Source of the DNA: Candidatus Binatia bacterium | GTDB taxonomy: Bacteria; Desulfobacterota; Binatia; UBA12015 | Length of the DNA stretch: 64,000 nt | Assembly (NCBI GenBank): GCA_036563615.1 | Contig: DATCMB010000018.1 | Coordinates: 62,001-126,000 of the forward strand | Direction: 5' to 3' | Notes under the pieces: model-generated | Told to the model about the DNA's origin: nothing | The model's database searches: none | Seen by the model: only the letters and a program-made list of their open reading frames with translations | Position numbers and translations under genes: made by a program | Part shown: one piece after another, positions 25,481 to 33,945 of the stretch | Layout: the number at the start of each line of letters is the position of its first letter | Position numbering within the stretch: the stretch's first letter is position 1

Positions 25481-25864
25481 TCAATCCACGCCGCGCGGTC
25501 CGCGGGGCTCGTCGGCGTCGATCGCGTTCTCGCCCGAGCGCGGGTCGGAGTCGGGACGGAGGTCGTCGATCTCGTCGCCGGCGAGCGGATTGCCGCTGCC
25601 GAAGCTCCGGCTGGTGCGCGGCGCGTCGACGTCGTCCTCCGAGCCGGTCGTGCCGCCGGGGGCGACGTCGGTCTTGGGCGCAACCGCGCCGTCGGGCACG
25701 TTCACGCCACTGCCGCCGGCCTGGGCGAGCGTGACCTGGTCGGCGCTTGCGCCGGCTCCCGGGCAGGCTGCCGCTCGACCGGCTGCGACGAGCACGGCGA
25801 CGAGCGCGGCGGTCGCGCTGAGCACGACGATCGTTCGTTCGGCGGCGGTCATGGACGGTCTCAT
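25481..25864 (-). CDS. Secreted hypothetical protein
   Basis: No family is recognised. The 127-residue product has a signal peptide (hydrophobic residues about 11-32, RTIVVLSATAALVAVLVAAG, cleavage near AAA). The mature part of about 90 residues is very rich in Gly, Asp, Ser and Pro and looks disordered and acidic. Start is ATG at 25864; an in-frame ATG at 25852 is the alternative. Only 4 bases separate it from the upstream DUF6496 gene on the same strand, so they probably share a message. The acidic secreted product next to a very basic cytosolic protein is a curious pairing. Confidence 0.5.
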   Translation of the reverse strand: MRPSMTAAERTIVVLSATAALVAVLVAAGRAAACPGAGASADQVTLAQAGGSGVNVPDGAVAPKTDVAPGGTTGSEDDVDAPRTSRSFGSGNPLAGDEIDDLRPDSDPRSGENAIDADEPRGPRGVD

Positions 25865-25868
25865 CGCG

Positions 25869-26333
25869 TCACCCCTTCTTCGCCTTCTTCTTGGCGCGCG
25901 TGCGCGCGGCCTTCTTCGCCGCCCGCGAGCGGTCGGCCTTGGTGCGTCGCTTCGCGGCAGATTTCGCCTGCCGCGACAGGCTCTTGTGCGACGCGGCGCT
26001 GCGGCCCTCGCGCTTCAGCGCGCGCGAGGTCGCGCGGGAGCGGGCCTTCGACGGGCTGCGCTTGCTGCCGCTGCGGCCCTTCGCGCTGTCGCGCGCGGCC
26101 TTCTTGCGCGTCGACGCCGACGTCGTCCGCTTGCTCGGCTTCGAGGTCTTGACGCCGGCACGGCGGGCCTTCGACAGCCCGATCGCGATCGCCTGCTTGG
26201 TCGAGCGGGCACCGTGCTTGCCCTTGCGTACGTGGTGGATCTCCTCGCGCACGTACTCGCCGGCCTGCGTCGACCCGGATTTGCCTTGACGCTTGGCCTT
26301 CTGCGCTCGCTTCTTGGTCGCTTTCTCCGGCAT
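25869..26333 (-). CDS. DUF6496 protein with histone-H1-like basic tail
   Basis: The first 65 residues carry the DUF6496 pattern GEYVREEIHHVRKGKHGARSTKQAIAIGLSKARRAGVK. The remaining 90 are a low-complexity tail dominated by Lys, Arg, Ser and Ala, like bacterial histone-H1-like proteins. The whole 154-residue protein is extremely basic. DNA or nucleoid binding is a fair inference; I know of no proven function for the domain. The ATG at 26333 is preceded by AGGAGGGATCCCG, a good ribosome site. It leads the two-gene unit with the secreted protein at 25481. Internal sequence is compositionally biased, but frame and codons are intact. Confidence 0.8.
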   Translation of the reverse strand: MPEKATKKRAQKAKRQGKSGSTQAGEYVREEIHHVRKGKHGARSTKQAIAIGLSKARRAGVKTSKPSKRTTSASTRKKAARDSAKGRSGSKRSPSKARSRATSRALKREGRSAASHKSLSRQAKSAAKRRTKADRSRAAKKAARTRAKKKAKKG

Positions 26334-26646
26334 CGGGATCCCTCCTGCGCGTGCACCGCGCTTCCCGAAGCTGCGACGTCGGGCCGAGCCGCCTTCGCAG
26401 CGGTGCGATCGCGTCTTGCTCTACGCGTGACAAGCAAAACGGAGGCTCACGGCTGCGCATGCTGCGCACGTGCTGCGCATGGAGACGCGCGGCGATTTTT
26501 CTCGGACCTCTGTAGACCTTACGCGGCGCGCGGACGTCGCGGCTCCGCCCGTCCTCGACCAGGACGTGGTCCGCGGCTTGCTCACACCGGCAGCGGGCGG
26601 CGCCCGGCGAGATCGCTGCGAGCGCCCCAAGCGGGCGGAGACGGTG
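26334..26646. other. 313-bp gap between divergent genes, presumed promoters
   Basis: No gene is supported here. The only notable structure is three close copies of GCTGCGCA at about 26452, 26461 and 26472, partly self-complementary through TGCGCA. The frame of the downstream nucleotidyltransferase stays open back to 26470, but that part has no family similarity and no ribosome site. Confidence 0.5.
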
Positions 26647-27600
26647 ATGACGGATACCAGCAATCCACCTGAGCTCTGGGCGCTCGTCCTCGCGGGCGGC
26701 GACGGCCGAAGGCTGCAGGAGCTCACACGGCGCCTCGCCGGCCGGCCGATCCCGAAGCAGTACTGCCGGATCGCCGGCGACCGCTCGATGCTCGAAGCGA
26801 CGCTCGATCGCATCGCGCCGCTGGTGCCGCGCGAGCGCACGCTGGTGATCGTCAACCGGGACCACCTCGACCTCGCGCGCTCGCAGCTCGCCGGTCTTCC
26901 GCCGGAGAACATGCTGGTACAGCCGTCGAACCGCGACACAGGGCCGGGGCTGCTGTGGAGCCTGCTCGCTCTCGAGCGGCGCGCGCCGGGCGCGCTGCTC
27001 GCGACGCTGCCGAGCGACCACTACATCGCCGACGACTCGGCCTTCCGTGAGTGCGTGCGCCGCACGGCCGACGTGATCGACGAGCGTCCGGGCAAACTCG
27101 GCTTGATCGGCATCCGTCCCGAGGAGCCGTCGCCGGAGTACGGCTACGTATTGCCGGCGACGCGGCTCGCGGCGGAGCGCACGCCGCCGGTGTTCGAGGT
27201 CGCGGCGTTCGCCGAGAAGCCGCCGCGCGCACGCGCGCGAGCGATCGTGCGCCAGGGCGGGCTGTGGAACTCGTTCGTGATGGTGTTCCGCACAGCGCGC
27301 ATGCTCGAGCTGCTCTCGCGCGTGCGTCCGCGCGACCACGACGCCATGCGCGCGCTCGCAAGCGACGCGGCGGCGCTCGAGCGTCACTACGCGTCGCTCG
27401 AGCCGTGGAACTTCTCGACGGACTTCCTCTCGCGCGTCGTGCCCGAGCTGCTCGTCCTGCAGGCGGACGGTCTCGGCTGGAGCGACTGGGGCACGCCGCG
27501 CTCGATCGAGCGCACGTTCGCCGCGATGAACGTCGTGCCGCCGTGGCTCGCGGCGCCGCCGGCGCGCGCCGAGCGCACGCCACGCTCTGCGGTCGCCTGA
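26647..27600 (+). CDS. Sugar-phosphate nucleotidyltransferase, mannose-1-phosphate guanylyltransferase-like
   Basis: This cytosolic enzyme should make an NDP-sugar (most likely GDP-mannose) from a sugar 1-phosphate. The nucleotide-binding start is ALVLAGGDGRRLQELTR, followed by PIPKQYCRI, where Lys contacts phosphate. VQPSNRDTGPGLLWSLLAL and LPSDHYIADDSAF are further family motifs. YGYVLP, FAEKPPRARA, LWNSFVMVFR, and a final WSDWGTPRSI match ManC-type catalytic domains. At 317 residues it has the catalytic domain only, without the C-terminal isomerase of bifunctional ManC. The ATG at 26647 follows GGAG. The KQY (in place of KPL) is a known variant in a stand-alone branch often found near stress genes. 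Confidence 0.82.
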   Translation: MTDTSNPPELWALVLAGGDGRRLQELTRRLAGRPIPKQYCRIAGDRSMLEATLDRIAPLVPRERTLVIVNRDHLDLARSQLAGLPPENMLVQPSNRDTGPGLLWSLLALERRAPGALLATLPSDHYIADDSAFRECVRRTADVIDERPGKLGLIGIRPEEPSPEYGYVLPATRLAAERTPPVFEVAAFAEKPPRARARAIVRQGGLWNSFVMVFRTARMLELLSRVRPRDHDAMRALASDAAALERHYASLEPWNFSTDFLSRVVPELLVLQADGLGWSDWGTPRSIERTFAAMNVVPPWLAAPPARAERTPRSAVA

Positions 27601-27734
27601 CGCGCGAGCGCGCGCTCACGACCAGCGCGCGCGTTCGAGCGCGTTGAATCGGCGCCGCCGCCGTGGCGGGATCACGCAGCCGTCGCGTCACGGCATCACG
27701 CGCCGCGACGTCACGGCGAGCGAAGGAGCACCCC

Positions 27735-28445
27735 ATGGCCGTCGATGAAGCCCCCGTCTGCCTCGTGACCGGCGTCGGACCGGGAACCGGCGCCGCCCTG
27801 TGCCGCCGCTTCGCGCGCGAGAGCTACCGCGTCGCGATGCTCGCGCGCTCGGCGCAGCGGCTCGCCGAGCTCGAGCGCCAGATCCCGGGGACGAAGGCGT
27901 TTCCGACCGACGTCACCGACGTCGCCGCGCTGCGCGCCACGCTGGCGCGGGTACGCGCCGAGCTCGGTCCCGTGCGCGTGCTGCTGCACAACGCCGGCAA
28001 CGCGAGCTTCGGCGACCTGCTGCACGTCACCGTCGAGCAGCTCGAGGAAGCGTTCCGGATCAACACGAGCGCGCTCCTCGTCTGCGGCCAGGAGCTCGCG
28101 CCCGACATGATCGCCGCGGGCGGCGGCGCGATCGTCGTCACCGGGGCGACGGCGTCGCTGCGCGGTGGGGTCGCGTTCGCGGCGTTCGCGCCGGCCAAGG
28201 CGGCGCAGCGCGCGCTCGCGCAGTCGATGGCGCGGCTCCTCGGTCCGCAGGGCGTGCACGTCGCCTACGTCATCGTCGACGGCGTGATCGACATGCCGAC
28301 GACGCGCGCGCTGCTGCCCGACCGTCCGCAGGAGACCTTCCTGTCGCCGGACGCGATCGCCGAGGTCTACTGGCAGCTCGTCCAGCAGGACCGCTCGGCG
28401 TGGACCTTCGAGCTCGACCTGCGGCCGTTCTGCGAGAAGTGGTAG
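27735..28445 (+). CDS. SDR-family oxidoreductase-like protein lacking the catalytic Tyr
   Basis: This is a Rossmann-fold protein of 236 residues. The nucleotide loop is VTGVGPGTGAALCRRF, with LLHNAGNASFGDL in place of NNAG. IVVTGATASLRGG gives an SDR-like third strand without the usual Ser-Ser. At the active site the YxxxK motif reads FAPAK (Phe151, Lys155), so the catalytic Tyr is absent. I recall relatives with FAAFAPAK, so this appears to be a conserved subfamily and not a decayed gene. It may bind NAD(P) without classical reduction, or use another residue. The ATG at 27735 follows AAGGAG. The downstream gene is convergent. Confidence 0.82.
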   Translation: MAVDEAPVCLVTGVGPGTGAALCRRFARESYRVAMLARSAQRLAELERQIPGTKAFPTDVTDVAALRATLARVRAELGPVRVLLHNAGNASFGDLLHVTVEQLEEAFRINTSALLVCGQELAPDMIAAGGGAIVVTGATASLRGGVAFAAFAPAKAAQRALAQSMARLLGPQGVHVAYVIVDGVIDMPTTRALLPDRPQETFLSPDAIAEVYWQLVQQDRSAWTFELDLRPFCEKW

Positions 28446-28477
28446 GCGCGGCGCGCGGCGCGTCGGCCGGGGCGGGC

Positions 28478-29140
28478 TCAGCCCCGCGACCGTGACCGGC
28501 CGCCACCGGCGGGCAGGACCCGGGTCAGGAACTCGAGCACCCTCGCTGCGATCTCCTCCGGCTTCGCCCGGCGCATGCCGTGGTCGGCGCCGGGGAACAC
28601 GGCGAGCTCGGCGCGCTCGCCGAGCCGCGCGAGCACGCCGCGCAGCAGATCGAGGTCGCAGAGCGTGTCGCGATCGCCCTGCACGAAGAGCATCGGGCAG
28701 GCGACGCGCGGCAGGTGCTCGTCGCGCCGCTTCTCGGGCTTGCCGGCCGGGTGCAGCGGGTAGGACAGGAAGACCAGCGCGTCGGCCGGCAGGCCGTCGG
28801 CGACCAGCAGCGAGGCGACGCGACCGCCCATCGAGCGGCCGCCGAGCACGAGCCGGCGACCGCCGGCGAGCGGATGCGCTCGCGCCGTCTCGACCGCTTC
28901 GCGTGCGGAGGTGAGCAGCGTCGGCATGCGATCCGGCGCCCGCTTTCCGGCGACGCGGTAGGGGAAGCGCGCCCGCACGACCAGCGCGCCCGCCGCGCGC
29001 GCGGCCTCCGTGAGCGCGACCAGCGAGCGCTCGGTGACGTCGCCGCCCGCGCCGTGCCAGAGCACGAGCAGCACCCGCGACAGCGCGCCGCGCTCGCGGA
29101 GCGGCTCGTCGACCAGGACCGGCTCGAGGGGCGAGCTCAT
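28478..29140 (-). CDS. Alpha/beta hydrolase, KANL3/Tex30-like
   Basis: This is a 220-residue cytosolic alpha/beta-hydrolase. The oxyanion region is LVLWHGAGGD, the nucleophile elbow LGGRSMGGRVASLL (GRSMG), the acid lies in VQGDRDTLCDLD, and the His in FPGADHGMR, so the triad is complete. The pattern PADALVFLSYPLHPAGKPEKRRDEHLP matches the small Tex30/KANL3-like branch, for which bacterial substrates are unknown. I chose the ATG at 29140; the open frame upstream runs through hairpins in the gap and is not plausible. It is convergent with the SDR-like gene and downstream of the LolA-like gene on the same strand, separated by a long structured gap. Confidence 0.82.
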   Translation of the reverse strand: MSSPLEPVLVDEPLRERGALSRVLLVLWHGAGGDVTERSLVALTEAARAAGALVVRARFPYRVAGKRAPDRMPTLLTSAREAVETARAHPLAGGRRLVLGGRSMGGRVASLLVADGLPADALVFLSYPLHPAGKPEKRRDEHLPRVACPMLFVQGDRDTLCDLDLLRGVLARLGERAELAVFPGADHGMRRAKPEEIAARVLEFLTRVLPAGGGRSRSRG

Positions 29141-29161
29141 GCGCTTATGCGGAAGGGAGGT

Positions 29162-29199
29162 CCGCGGCTGGCCCGAACGTGGGGAGGGGCCAGCCGCGG
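29162..29199. repeat. Inverted repeat with 13-bp perfect arms
   Basis: CCGCGGCTGGCCC (29162-29174) and GGGCCAGCCGCGG (29187-29199) are exact complements with a 12-nt loop. It is the first of three successive hairpins in the gap 29141-29475. There is no T-run on either side, so it is not a standard intrinsic terminator. Confidence 0.75.
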
Positions 29200-29212
29200 T
29201 GGGAATGGGGTG

Positions 29213-29239
29213 GGCCCGCCGGAGGGGCGGCGGGCCTTT
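29213..29239 (+). terminator. GC-rich hairpin followed by a short T-run
   Basis: GGCCCGCCG (29213-29221) pairs perfectly with CGGCGGGCC (29228-29236) around a 6-nt loop and is followed by TTT on the plus strand. The shape is terminator-like, but both neighbouring genes are on the minus strand and no T-run follows in that direction. Function is therefore uncertain. Confidence 0.5.
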
Positions 29240-29250
29240 CCATCGCAAGG

Positions 29251-29277
29251 ACGGCGTTCAATCGCAGTGAACGCCGT
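29251..29277. repeat. Inverted repeat with 10-bp perfect arms
   Basis: ACGGCGTTCA (29251-29260) and TGAACGCCGT (29268-29277) flank a 7-nt loop. It is the third hairpin in the same gap, 12 bp after the second. It could be an operator or part of a dispersed palindromic element; I see no second copy in the window. Confidence 0.7.
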
Positions 29278-29475
29278 TCATTGCCGGTCGGCTCTTGCGT
29301 CCGACCTGCCAGATAGACGGAGCAGGCGGAAATTCCTGTCGCGGCTCGCATGGCTTTCGCTTCCACGGGCGTCGCTTTTCTCGGCGGCGGGTCCGTCCGG
29401 TTGCCCGCTGGCGGCGCTCGGGTCGGTGCCGCAGGGGCGCCGCTCGAGGGCTTTCGGCCCGCCGGTCACCGAAGC
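29278..29475. other. Rest of the 335-bp gap, no supported gene
   Basis: Open frames exist on both strands here, but none shows a family motif or ribosome site. The base pattern (runs such as GGCGTCGCTTTTCTCGGCGG) differs from the neighbouring genes. Together with the three hairpins upstream it could be a dispersed repeat element, which a genome-wide search would show. Confidence 0.4.
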
Positions 29476-30315
29476 CTACTTCCCCTTCTGGCTCAGCGCG
29501 CCGACCGTGAACAGCTCGTCCGGAAGCCCGCTGTCGTAGTCGACCTCGGAGTACTCGACCACCGTCCGCCAGCCGTCGTCCGGGGTCGCCATCTCGATCT
29601 CGAGCGCCGTCGCGACCCCCTCGACCTCGCCGGCGCGCACGAGCGTCATCACCTTGCGCACGCCCTCGCCGGTGAGCTCGATGCGCTGCGGCAGGTGGTC
29701 GTCGGCGCGGATCCAGGTGCGCAGCGTGCGGTACGCGAAGGCGTCGCCGGCGAGCTCGGTCTCGACCACGAAGCAGCGTCGCTCGCCGCACGGCTCGACG
29801 CCGCGCAGCGTGTGGGTGCCGTCGTAGTCGAGGTAGAACACCGTGGTCAGGTCCTCGTAGGTGAACGTGCTGCCCTGAAACTGCTCGCGGCGGAGCTCGG
29901 GTGACACGCGTCGAACGCGCCGCTGCCCGGGGAAGTAGACCCACATCTCGTCGGGCTCGGGTCGCTTCTGCCAAGCAAGAAATCCGGTGCCCGCGACCTC
30001 GGCCGGCGACTCGAAGATCCAGAGCAGCTTCCGTCCGTTCGGCGTCGTCTTCTCGTAGCCGCGCAGCGTGCGGATGCGCACCTCGCCCGACGGGTCGTGG
30101 ATCCGCATTGTGACGCGCGAGGTCTTGTCGGACACCCGCGCGTGCACGGCGCGCGCGGCGTCGAGCACCTCGGTGACCGTGCTGCGCTCGTCCGTGGCGG
30201 GGCCGGGCTCGGCGGCGAGCTGCTGCGGCGGCTGGCTCGCGAGCAGCACCGCGGCGAGCAGCACGACGCAGGTTGCGCGCGACCGTCGGACGAGACCGCA
30301 GGACGCACCAGGCAC
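29476..30315 (-). CDS. LolA-like outer-membrane lipoprotein-sorting protein
   Basis: This is a periplasmic protein of 279 residues with the LolA/LolB half-barrel fold (COG2834-type). A signal segment (residues about 13-30, CVVLLAAVLLASQP) precedes the mature protein. Family features are TSRVTMRIHDPSGEVRIRTLRGYEK, LLWIFESPAEVAGTGFLAW, DEMWVYFPGQRRVRRVSPELRREQFQGSTFTYEDL, and PQRIELTGEG near the end. This subgroup is usually coded beside ABC permeases or RND/MMPL transporters and probably carries a lipid or lipoprotein between membranes. Here it is divergent from the LolD-like ATPase at 30475, so the three genes likely form one lipid-handling system (inference). The GTG start has a poor ribosome site. 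Confidence 0.82.
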   Translation of the reverse strand: MPGASCGLVRRSRATCVVLLAAVLLASQPPQQLAAEPGPATDERSTVTEVLDAARAVHARVSDKTSRVTMRIHDPSGEVRIRTLRGYEKTTPNGRKLLWIFESPAEVAGTGFLAWQKRPEPDEMWVYFPGQRRVRRVSPELRREQFQGSTFTYEDLTTVFYLDYDGTHTLRGVEPCGERRCFVVETELAGDAFAYRTLRTWIRADDHLPQRIELTGEGVRKVMTLVRAGEVEGVATALEIEMATPDDGWRTVVEYSEVDYDSGLPDELFTVGALSQKGK

Positions 30316-30474
30316 GTCGGCGTACGTCCGGCATCGTACGCGATCTTGTCAAGCATCGCGCGCGTGCGCCGCGCGCAGCGATGGCTCGAATCGATGCCAC
30401 GAAGCGAGCGAGATTTGTTCTTGATGACGCCGCGACGATGCTGCTAGCCGTGCGCGAACCCCAAGGAGGTCGCA

Positions 30475-31224
30475 GTGAGCCCGCTCGTGGTTCTCGACCG
30501 CGTCACCAAGACCTACGGCAGCGGATCGGCCGCGGTGCACGCGCTTTCGGAGGTGAGCATCAACGTCCCGGAAGGCGAGTTCGTCTCGATCATGGGGCCG
30601 AGCGGTTGCGGCAAGAGCACCGTGCTCAACCTGATCGCGGGCCTCGACGACCCGACGAGCGGCCGCGTGCTGGTCGCCGGCCAGGACCTTGCGGAGCTCT
30701 CCGAGCGCCAGCGCAGCGATCTGCGCCTGCGCACGATCGGCTTCGTCTTCCAGAGCTTCAACCTGCTGCCGCGCTTGACGGTGGAGCGCAACGTCGCCTG
30801 GCGGCTCGAGCGCCTCGGGCTGCGCGGGCGCGCGGTGCGCGAGCGCACGGCGGCGAGCCTCGAGCAGGTCGGCGTGCCGTCCTCGGCGTGGCAGCGCTAC
30901 CCCGCGGAGCTGTCGGGCGGCGAGCAGCAGCGCGTCGCGACCGCGCGCGCGCTCGCGACCGAGCCGCGCATCCTGCTCGCCGACGAGCCGACGGGAAACC
31001 TCGACTCCGCGAACGGGCGCATGATCCTCGACCTGCTGCGTCGCCTGAACGTGCAACGTCGGATGTCGGTCGTGCTGGTCACGCACGACGCCTTCGCCGC
31101 GACCTACGGGCAGCGCACGATCGAGATGCAGGACGGTCGCGTGCTGCGCGACATCGGGCCGCTCACCGACGACGCGGAGCCGCTCGACGACGGCTTCGCG
31201 GTCCTGCCGACGGTGCGGTCGTGA
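30475..31224 (+). CDS. ABC transporter ATP-binding protein, LolD/MacB class
   Basis: This is a cytosolic ATPase for an FtsX-type permease. Walker A is [15 protein letters not shown]-loop [14 protein letters not shown], signature [16 protein letters not shown], Walker [14 protein letters not shown], and switch His in VLVTHD. The [10 protein letters not shown] form is characteristic of the LolD/MacB/FtsE class. Length (249 residues) is typical. The GTG start has a perfect AAGGAGGT just upstream (30463-30470), the strongest ribosome site I saw in the window. The permease gene follows after 111 bp. The divergent LolA-like gene suggests a role in moving lipids or lipoproteins outward. Confidence 0.92.
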   Translation: MSPLVVLDRVTKTYGSGSAAVHALSEVSINVPEGEFVSIMGPSGCGKSTVLNLIAGLDDPTSGRVLVAGQDLAELSERQRSDLRLRTIGFVFQSFNLLPRLTVERNVAWRLERLGLRGRAVRERTAASLEQVGVPSSAWQRYPAELSGGEQQRVATARALATEPRILLADEPTGNLDSANGRMILDLLRRLNVQRRMSVVLVTHDAFAATYGQRTIEMQDGRVLRDIGPLTDDAEPLDDGFAVLPTVRS

Positions 31225-31335
31225 TCGCGTCGCGTCGCGAGCACGGCGGATACGCCGGCGTGCGCACGCGCGCGGCTCGCCGCCTCGCGCCGCAGCGCTC
31301 GTGCGCGGCGGTGGGCACGCTTCGGAGCTGACGCC

Positions 31336-33897
31336 ATGCTGCAGAGCCTGCGTCTCGCCTGGCACCAGATCCGCCCGCAGCTGCGACAGCTCGCGGTCGC
31401 GGTCGTGGTGATCGCGCTCAGCGTCGCGCTCGCGAGCTCGATGCTGCTCGCGAACCACGCTCTCTCCGAGAGCTTCGAGCGCTCGCTCGACGCGCTCGCC
31501 GGCAAGGCCGACCTGCAGATCACGGCGGCGAGCGGCGGCTCGTTCGACGAGTCGATGATCGACCTCGTGCGCGACGTGCCGTCGATCGGCACCGCCGCGC
31601 CGCTGCTCGTCGGCAGCGCGTTCGTGCGCGGCGAAGGCCGCGCCGGCGTGCGGGTCATCGGCGTCGACATGCTGGATGATCCGTCGGTGCGGCTCTACGA
31701 CTTCCGCGGCCGCAGCAGCGTCGGCATCGAGGATCCGCTCGTCTTCCTGAGCCAGCCGGACTCGGCGATCGTGCCGCGCGCGTTCTTCGAGCGCCAGGAG
31801 CTGCGCCTGGGCGATCGGCTGCAGCTGCAGACGAGCGGCGGCGCGCGCGACGTGGTGGTGCGCGGTCTGCTCGCCGACACGGGCGTCGGGCGCGCGTTCG
31901 CGGGCCAGATGGTGGTCATGGACCTCGAGTTCGCACAGCGCCTGCTCGACGAGGAAGGCAAGATCACGCAGATCGACGTCGCGCTCGACGCGGACGCCGA
32001 TCTCGACGCGGTCGAGGCGGCGCTGAAGGCGCGCGTGCCTTCGTTCCTCGACGTGCACCGTCTCGACGAGCGCAAGGCGGACGTGCGCCGCGCGGTCGCG
32101 GGCTTCCAGCTCGTGATGAACGCGGTCGCTGCTTGCGCGCTGCTGCTCGCGCTGGTCATCACCTCGAACCGGCTCGCGACGGTCTACGAGGCGCGCACCT
32201 GGGAGATGGGGGTGATGCGCGCGCTCGGGACGTCACCGCGGGTGCTGTTGCGCGACCTGCTGGTCGAGGCGCTGCTGCTGTCGTCGCTCGGCGTCGTGAT
32301 CGGCATCCCGCTCGGCTGGCTCCTCGCCCAGGTGATCGTCGCGCCGGTCGCCGACGCGATGGCGCTCAACTTCAAGCAGGTGATCGACGCGCCGTGGGTG
32401 CCGCTGCGGCTCGGTCCGGCGGCGACGGCGGCGATCGCCGGGCTCGGCGCGGGTGTCGTCGCGGGCATGCTGCCGGCGTGGCGCGTGACGCGCACGAGCA
32501 TCGTCGAGGTGCTGCGCAAGGGCCGTCTGCGGGCGCCGCGCGCCGAGCGCCGCGCCAAGGTGATCGCCCGCTGGCTCGCACCCGCGGCCGCGCTCGCGTG
32601 CCTCGCGCTGCAGCTCGCGACCGGCGACGGGCGTCTCGGCGCGCTCGTGATCGTGTCGTTCGCGGTCGCCGGCGCGCTGCTGATCCAGCCCGGGCTGCGC
32701 GCGATCGACCGTCCGCTGCACGCGCTCCTCGGCGGCGCGGTCGCGATCGGCGTGCACGACCAGAGCATCGTTCCGAGCCGCGCGGTCGCCGCGGGCGGCG
32801 TGCTGCTCGGCGGCATCGCGGCGGTCGTCTGGATGGGCAACACGAGCCGCAGCTTCGAGACCTTCGTGGTCGACGAGCTCATGGCGACGCGCAGCGGCGA
32901 CCTGGTGGTGGACTCGGCGTACAACGAGAGCGCGGTCGGCGCCGGCGAGACCAAGCTCGCGGCCGACGTGATGGCGAGGATCGCCGAGGTGCCGGGCGTC
33001 GCCGCGGTGGGCGCGATCACCTACGACCTCGTCGAGCGCTCGGGCGTCGGCATCCTCGCGGTCGATGCGGCGCGCATGCAGGACGCGCGCTTCGGCACCT
33101 GGCGCATCGAGCAGCCGATCGCCGACGACGCGCTCCGGCGCGTCGCAGACGGCGAGGCGGTGTTCGGCACGGCGCAGCTCCTCACGAGCCAGAAGCTCCG
33201 GGTCGGCGACCCGGTGTCGATCGTGACGCCGACCGGCACGCTCGAGCGCCCGCTCGCAGGCGTGGTCAACGCGTCCTTCCTCGCGCAGAACGGCGACGTG
33301 GTGATGAGCCGCGCGCTCTACGAGCGCTGGTGGCGGCGCACGGGCGTCAACGAGGTGCAGGTCGTCCTCGCGGACGACGCGGCGTCGGAGAGCGTCGCGC
33401 GCGAGATCCGCGCACGCCTCGGCGACGCCTACCAGCTCCGCGTGCGCAGCACCGAGCAGGTCGCGAACTGGTTCGCCGACAGCGTCCGGCAGGGGTTCGC
33501 GGTCAACGACGTGATGATCCTGATCACGCTCGTCGTGGTCCTCTTCGGCAGCGGCGACGCGCTCGCCGCCAACGTCGCCGAGCGCGCGAAGGAGATCGGC
33601 ACGCTGCGCGCGCTCGGGCTCTCGAGCGGATCGATCACCGGGATGGTGCTCGGGCAGGCGCTCGCGATCGGGCTCGTCGGCGCCGCGCTCGGCGTCGCCG
33701 CCGGCTGGGCGATGAGCTTCGGCTTCGTGGAAGGCGTGGTGCGGCTCGCGCTCGGCTGGAACGTCGTCTTCGACCCGACGTACACGACGGCGCTGGTCGC
33801 GGCGCTGCTCGGCATCGCCGCGTGCCTGCTGGGCGCGGCGGTGCCCGCGGTGCGCGCCGGGCGGATGTCGGCCGCGACGCTGCTGCGCTACGAGTGA
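31336..33897 (+). CDS. FtsX-family ABC permease (large, two FtsX domains)
   Basis: This is an inner-membrane protein of 853 residues working with the ATPase at 30475. An N-terminal helix (VAVVVIALSVALASSMLLANHAL) is followed by a periplasmic MacB-like domain (about 45-250). A three-helix FtsX block with TVYEARTWEMGVMRALGTSPRVLLRDLLVEALLL comes next. A central helical pair, a second periplasmic domain (about 500-700), and a second FtsX block with NVAERAKEIGTLRALGLSSGSITGMVLGQAL complete it. It ends in RAGRMSAATLLRYE. The double FtsX layout resembles transporters for lipids or lipoproteins and not the single-unit FtsX of cell division. Next comes a convergent PadR regulator. Confidence 0.9.
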   Translation: MLQSLRLAWHQIRPQLRQLAVAVVVIALSVALASSMLLANHALSESFERSLDALAGKADLQITAASGGSFDESMIDLVRDVPSIGTAAPLLVGSAFVRGEGRAGVRVIGVDMLDDPSVRLYDFRGRSSVGIEDPLVFLSQPDSAIVPRAFFERQELRLGDRLQLQTSGGARDVVVRGLLADTGVGRAFAGQMVVMDLEFAQRLLDEEGKITQIDVALDADADLDAVEAALKARVPSFLDVHRLDERKADVRRAVAGFQLVMNAVAACALLLALVITSNRLATVYEARTWEMGVMRALGTSPRVLLRDLLVEALLLSSLGVVIGIPLGWLLAQVIVAPVADAMALNFKQVIDAPWVPLRLGPAATAAIAGLGAGVVAGMLPAWRVTRTSIVEVLRKGRLRAPRAERRAKVIARWLAPAAALACLALQLATGDGRLGALVIVSFAVAGALLIQPGLRAIDRPLHALLGGAVAIGVHDQSIVPSRAVAAGGVLLGGIAAVVWMGNTSRSFETFVVDELMATRSGDLVVDSAYNESAVGAGETKLAADVMARIAEVPGVAAVGAITYDLVERSGVGILAVDAARMQDARFGTWRIEQPIADDALRRVADGEAVFGTAQLLTSQKLRVGDPVSIVTPTGTLERPLAGVVNASFLAQNGDVVMSRALYERWWRRTGVNEVQVVLADDAASESVAREIRARLGDAYQLRVRSTEQVANWFADSVRQGFAVNDVMILITLVVVLFGSGDALAANVAERAKEIGTLRALGLSSGSITGMVLGQALAIGLVGAALGVAAGWAMSFGFVEGVVRLALGWNVVFDPTYTTALVAALLGIAACLLGAAVPAVRAGRMSAATLLRYE

Positions 33898-33945
33898 GCC
33901 CGCCTCCTGCGCGTCGCCGGATCGGCTACGGGGTGCGCGGACCCG

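Noticed and set aside
29278..29475. Small reading frames on both strands in the gap downstream of the LolA-like gene
   Set aside because: They have no ribosome sites and no family features; the hairpins and odd composition suggest a non-coding repeat.
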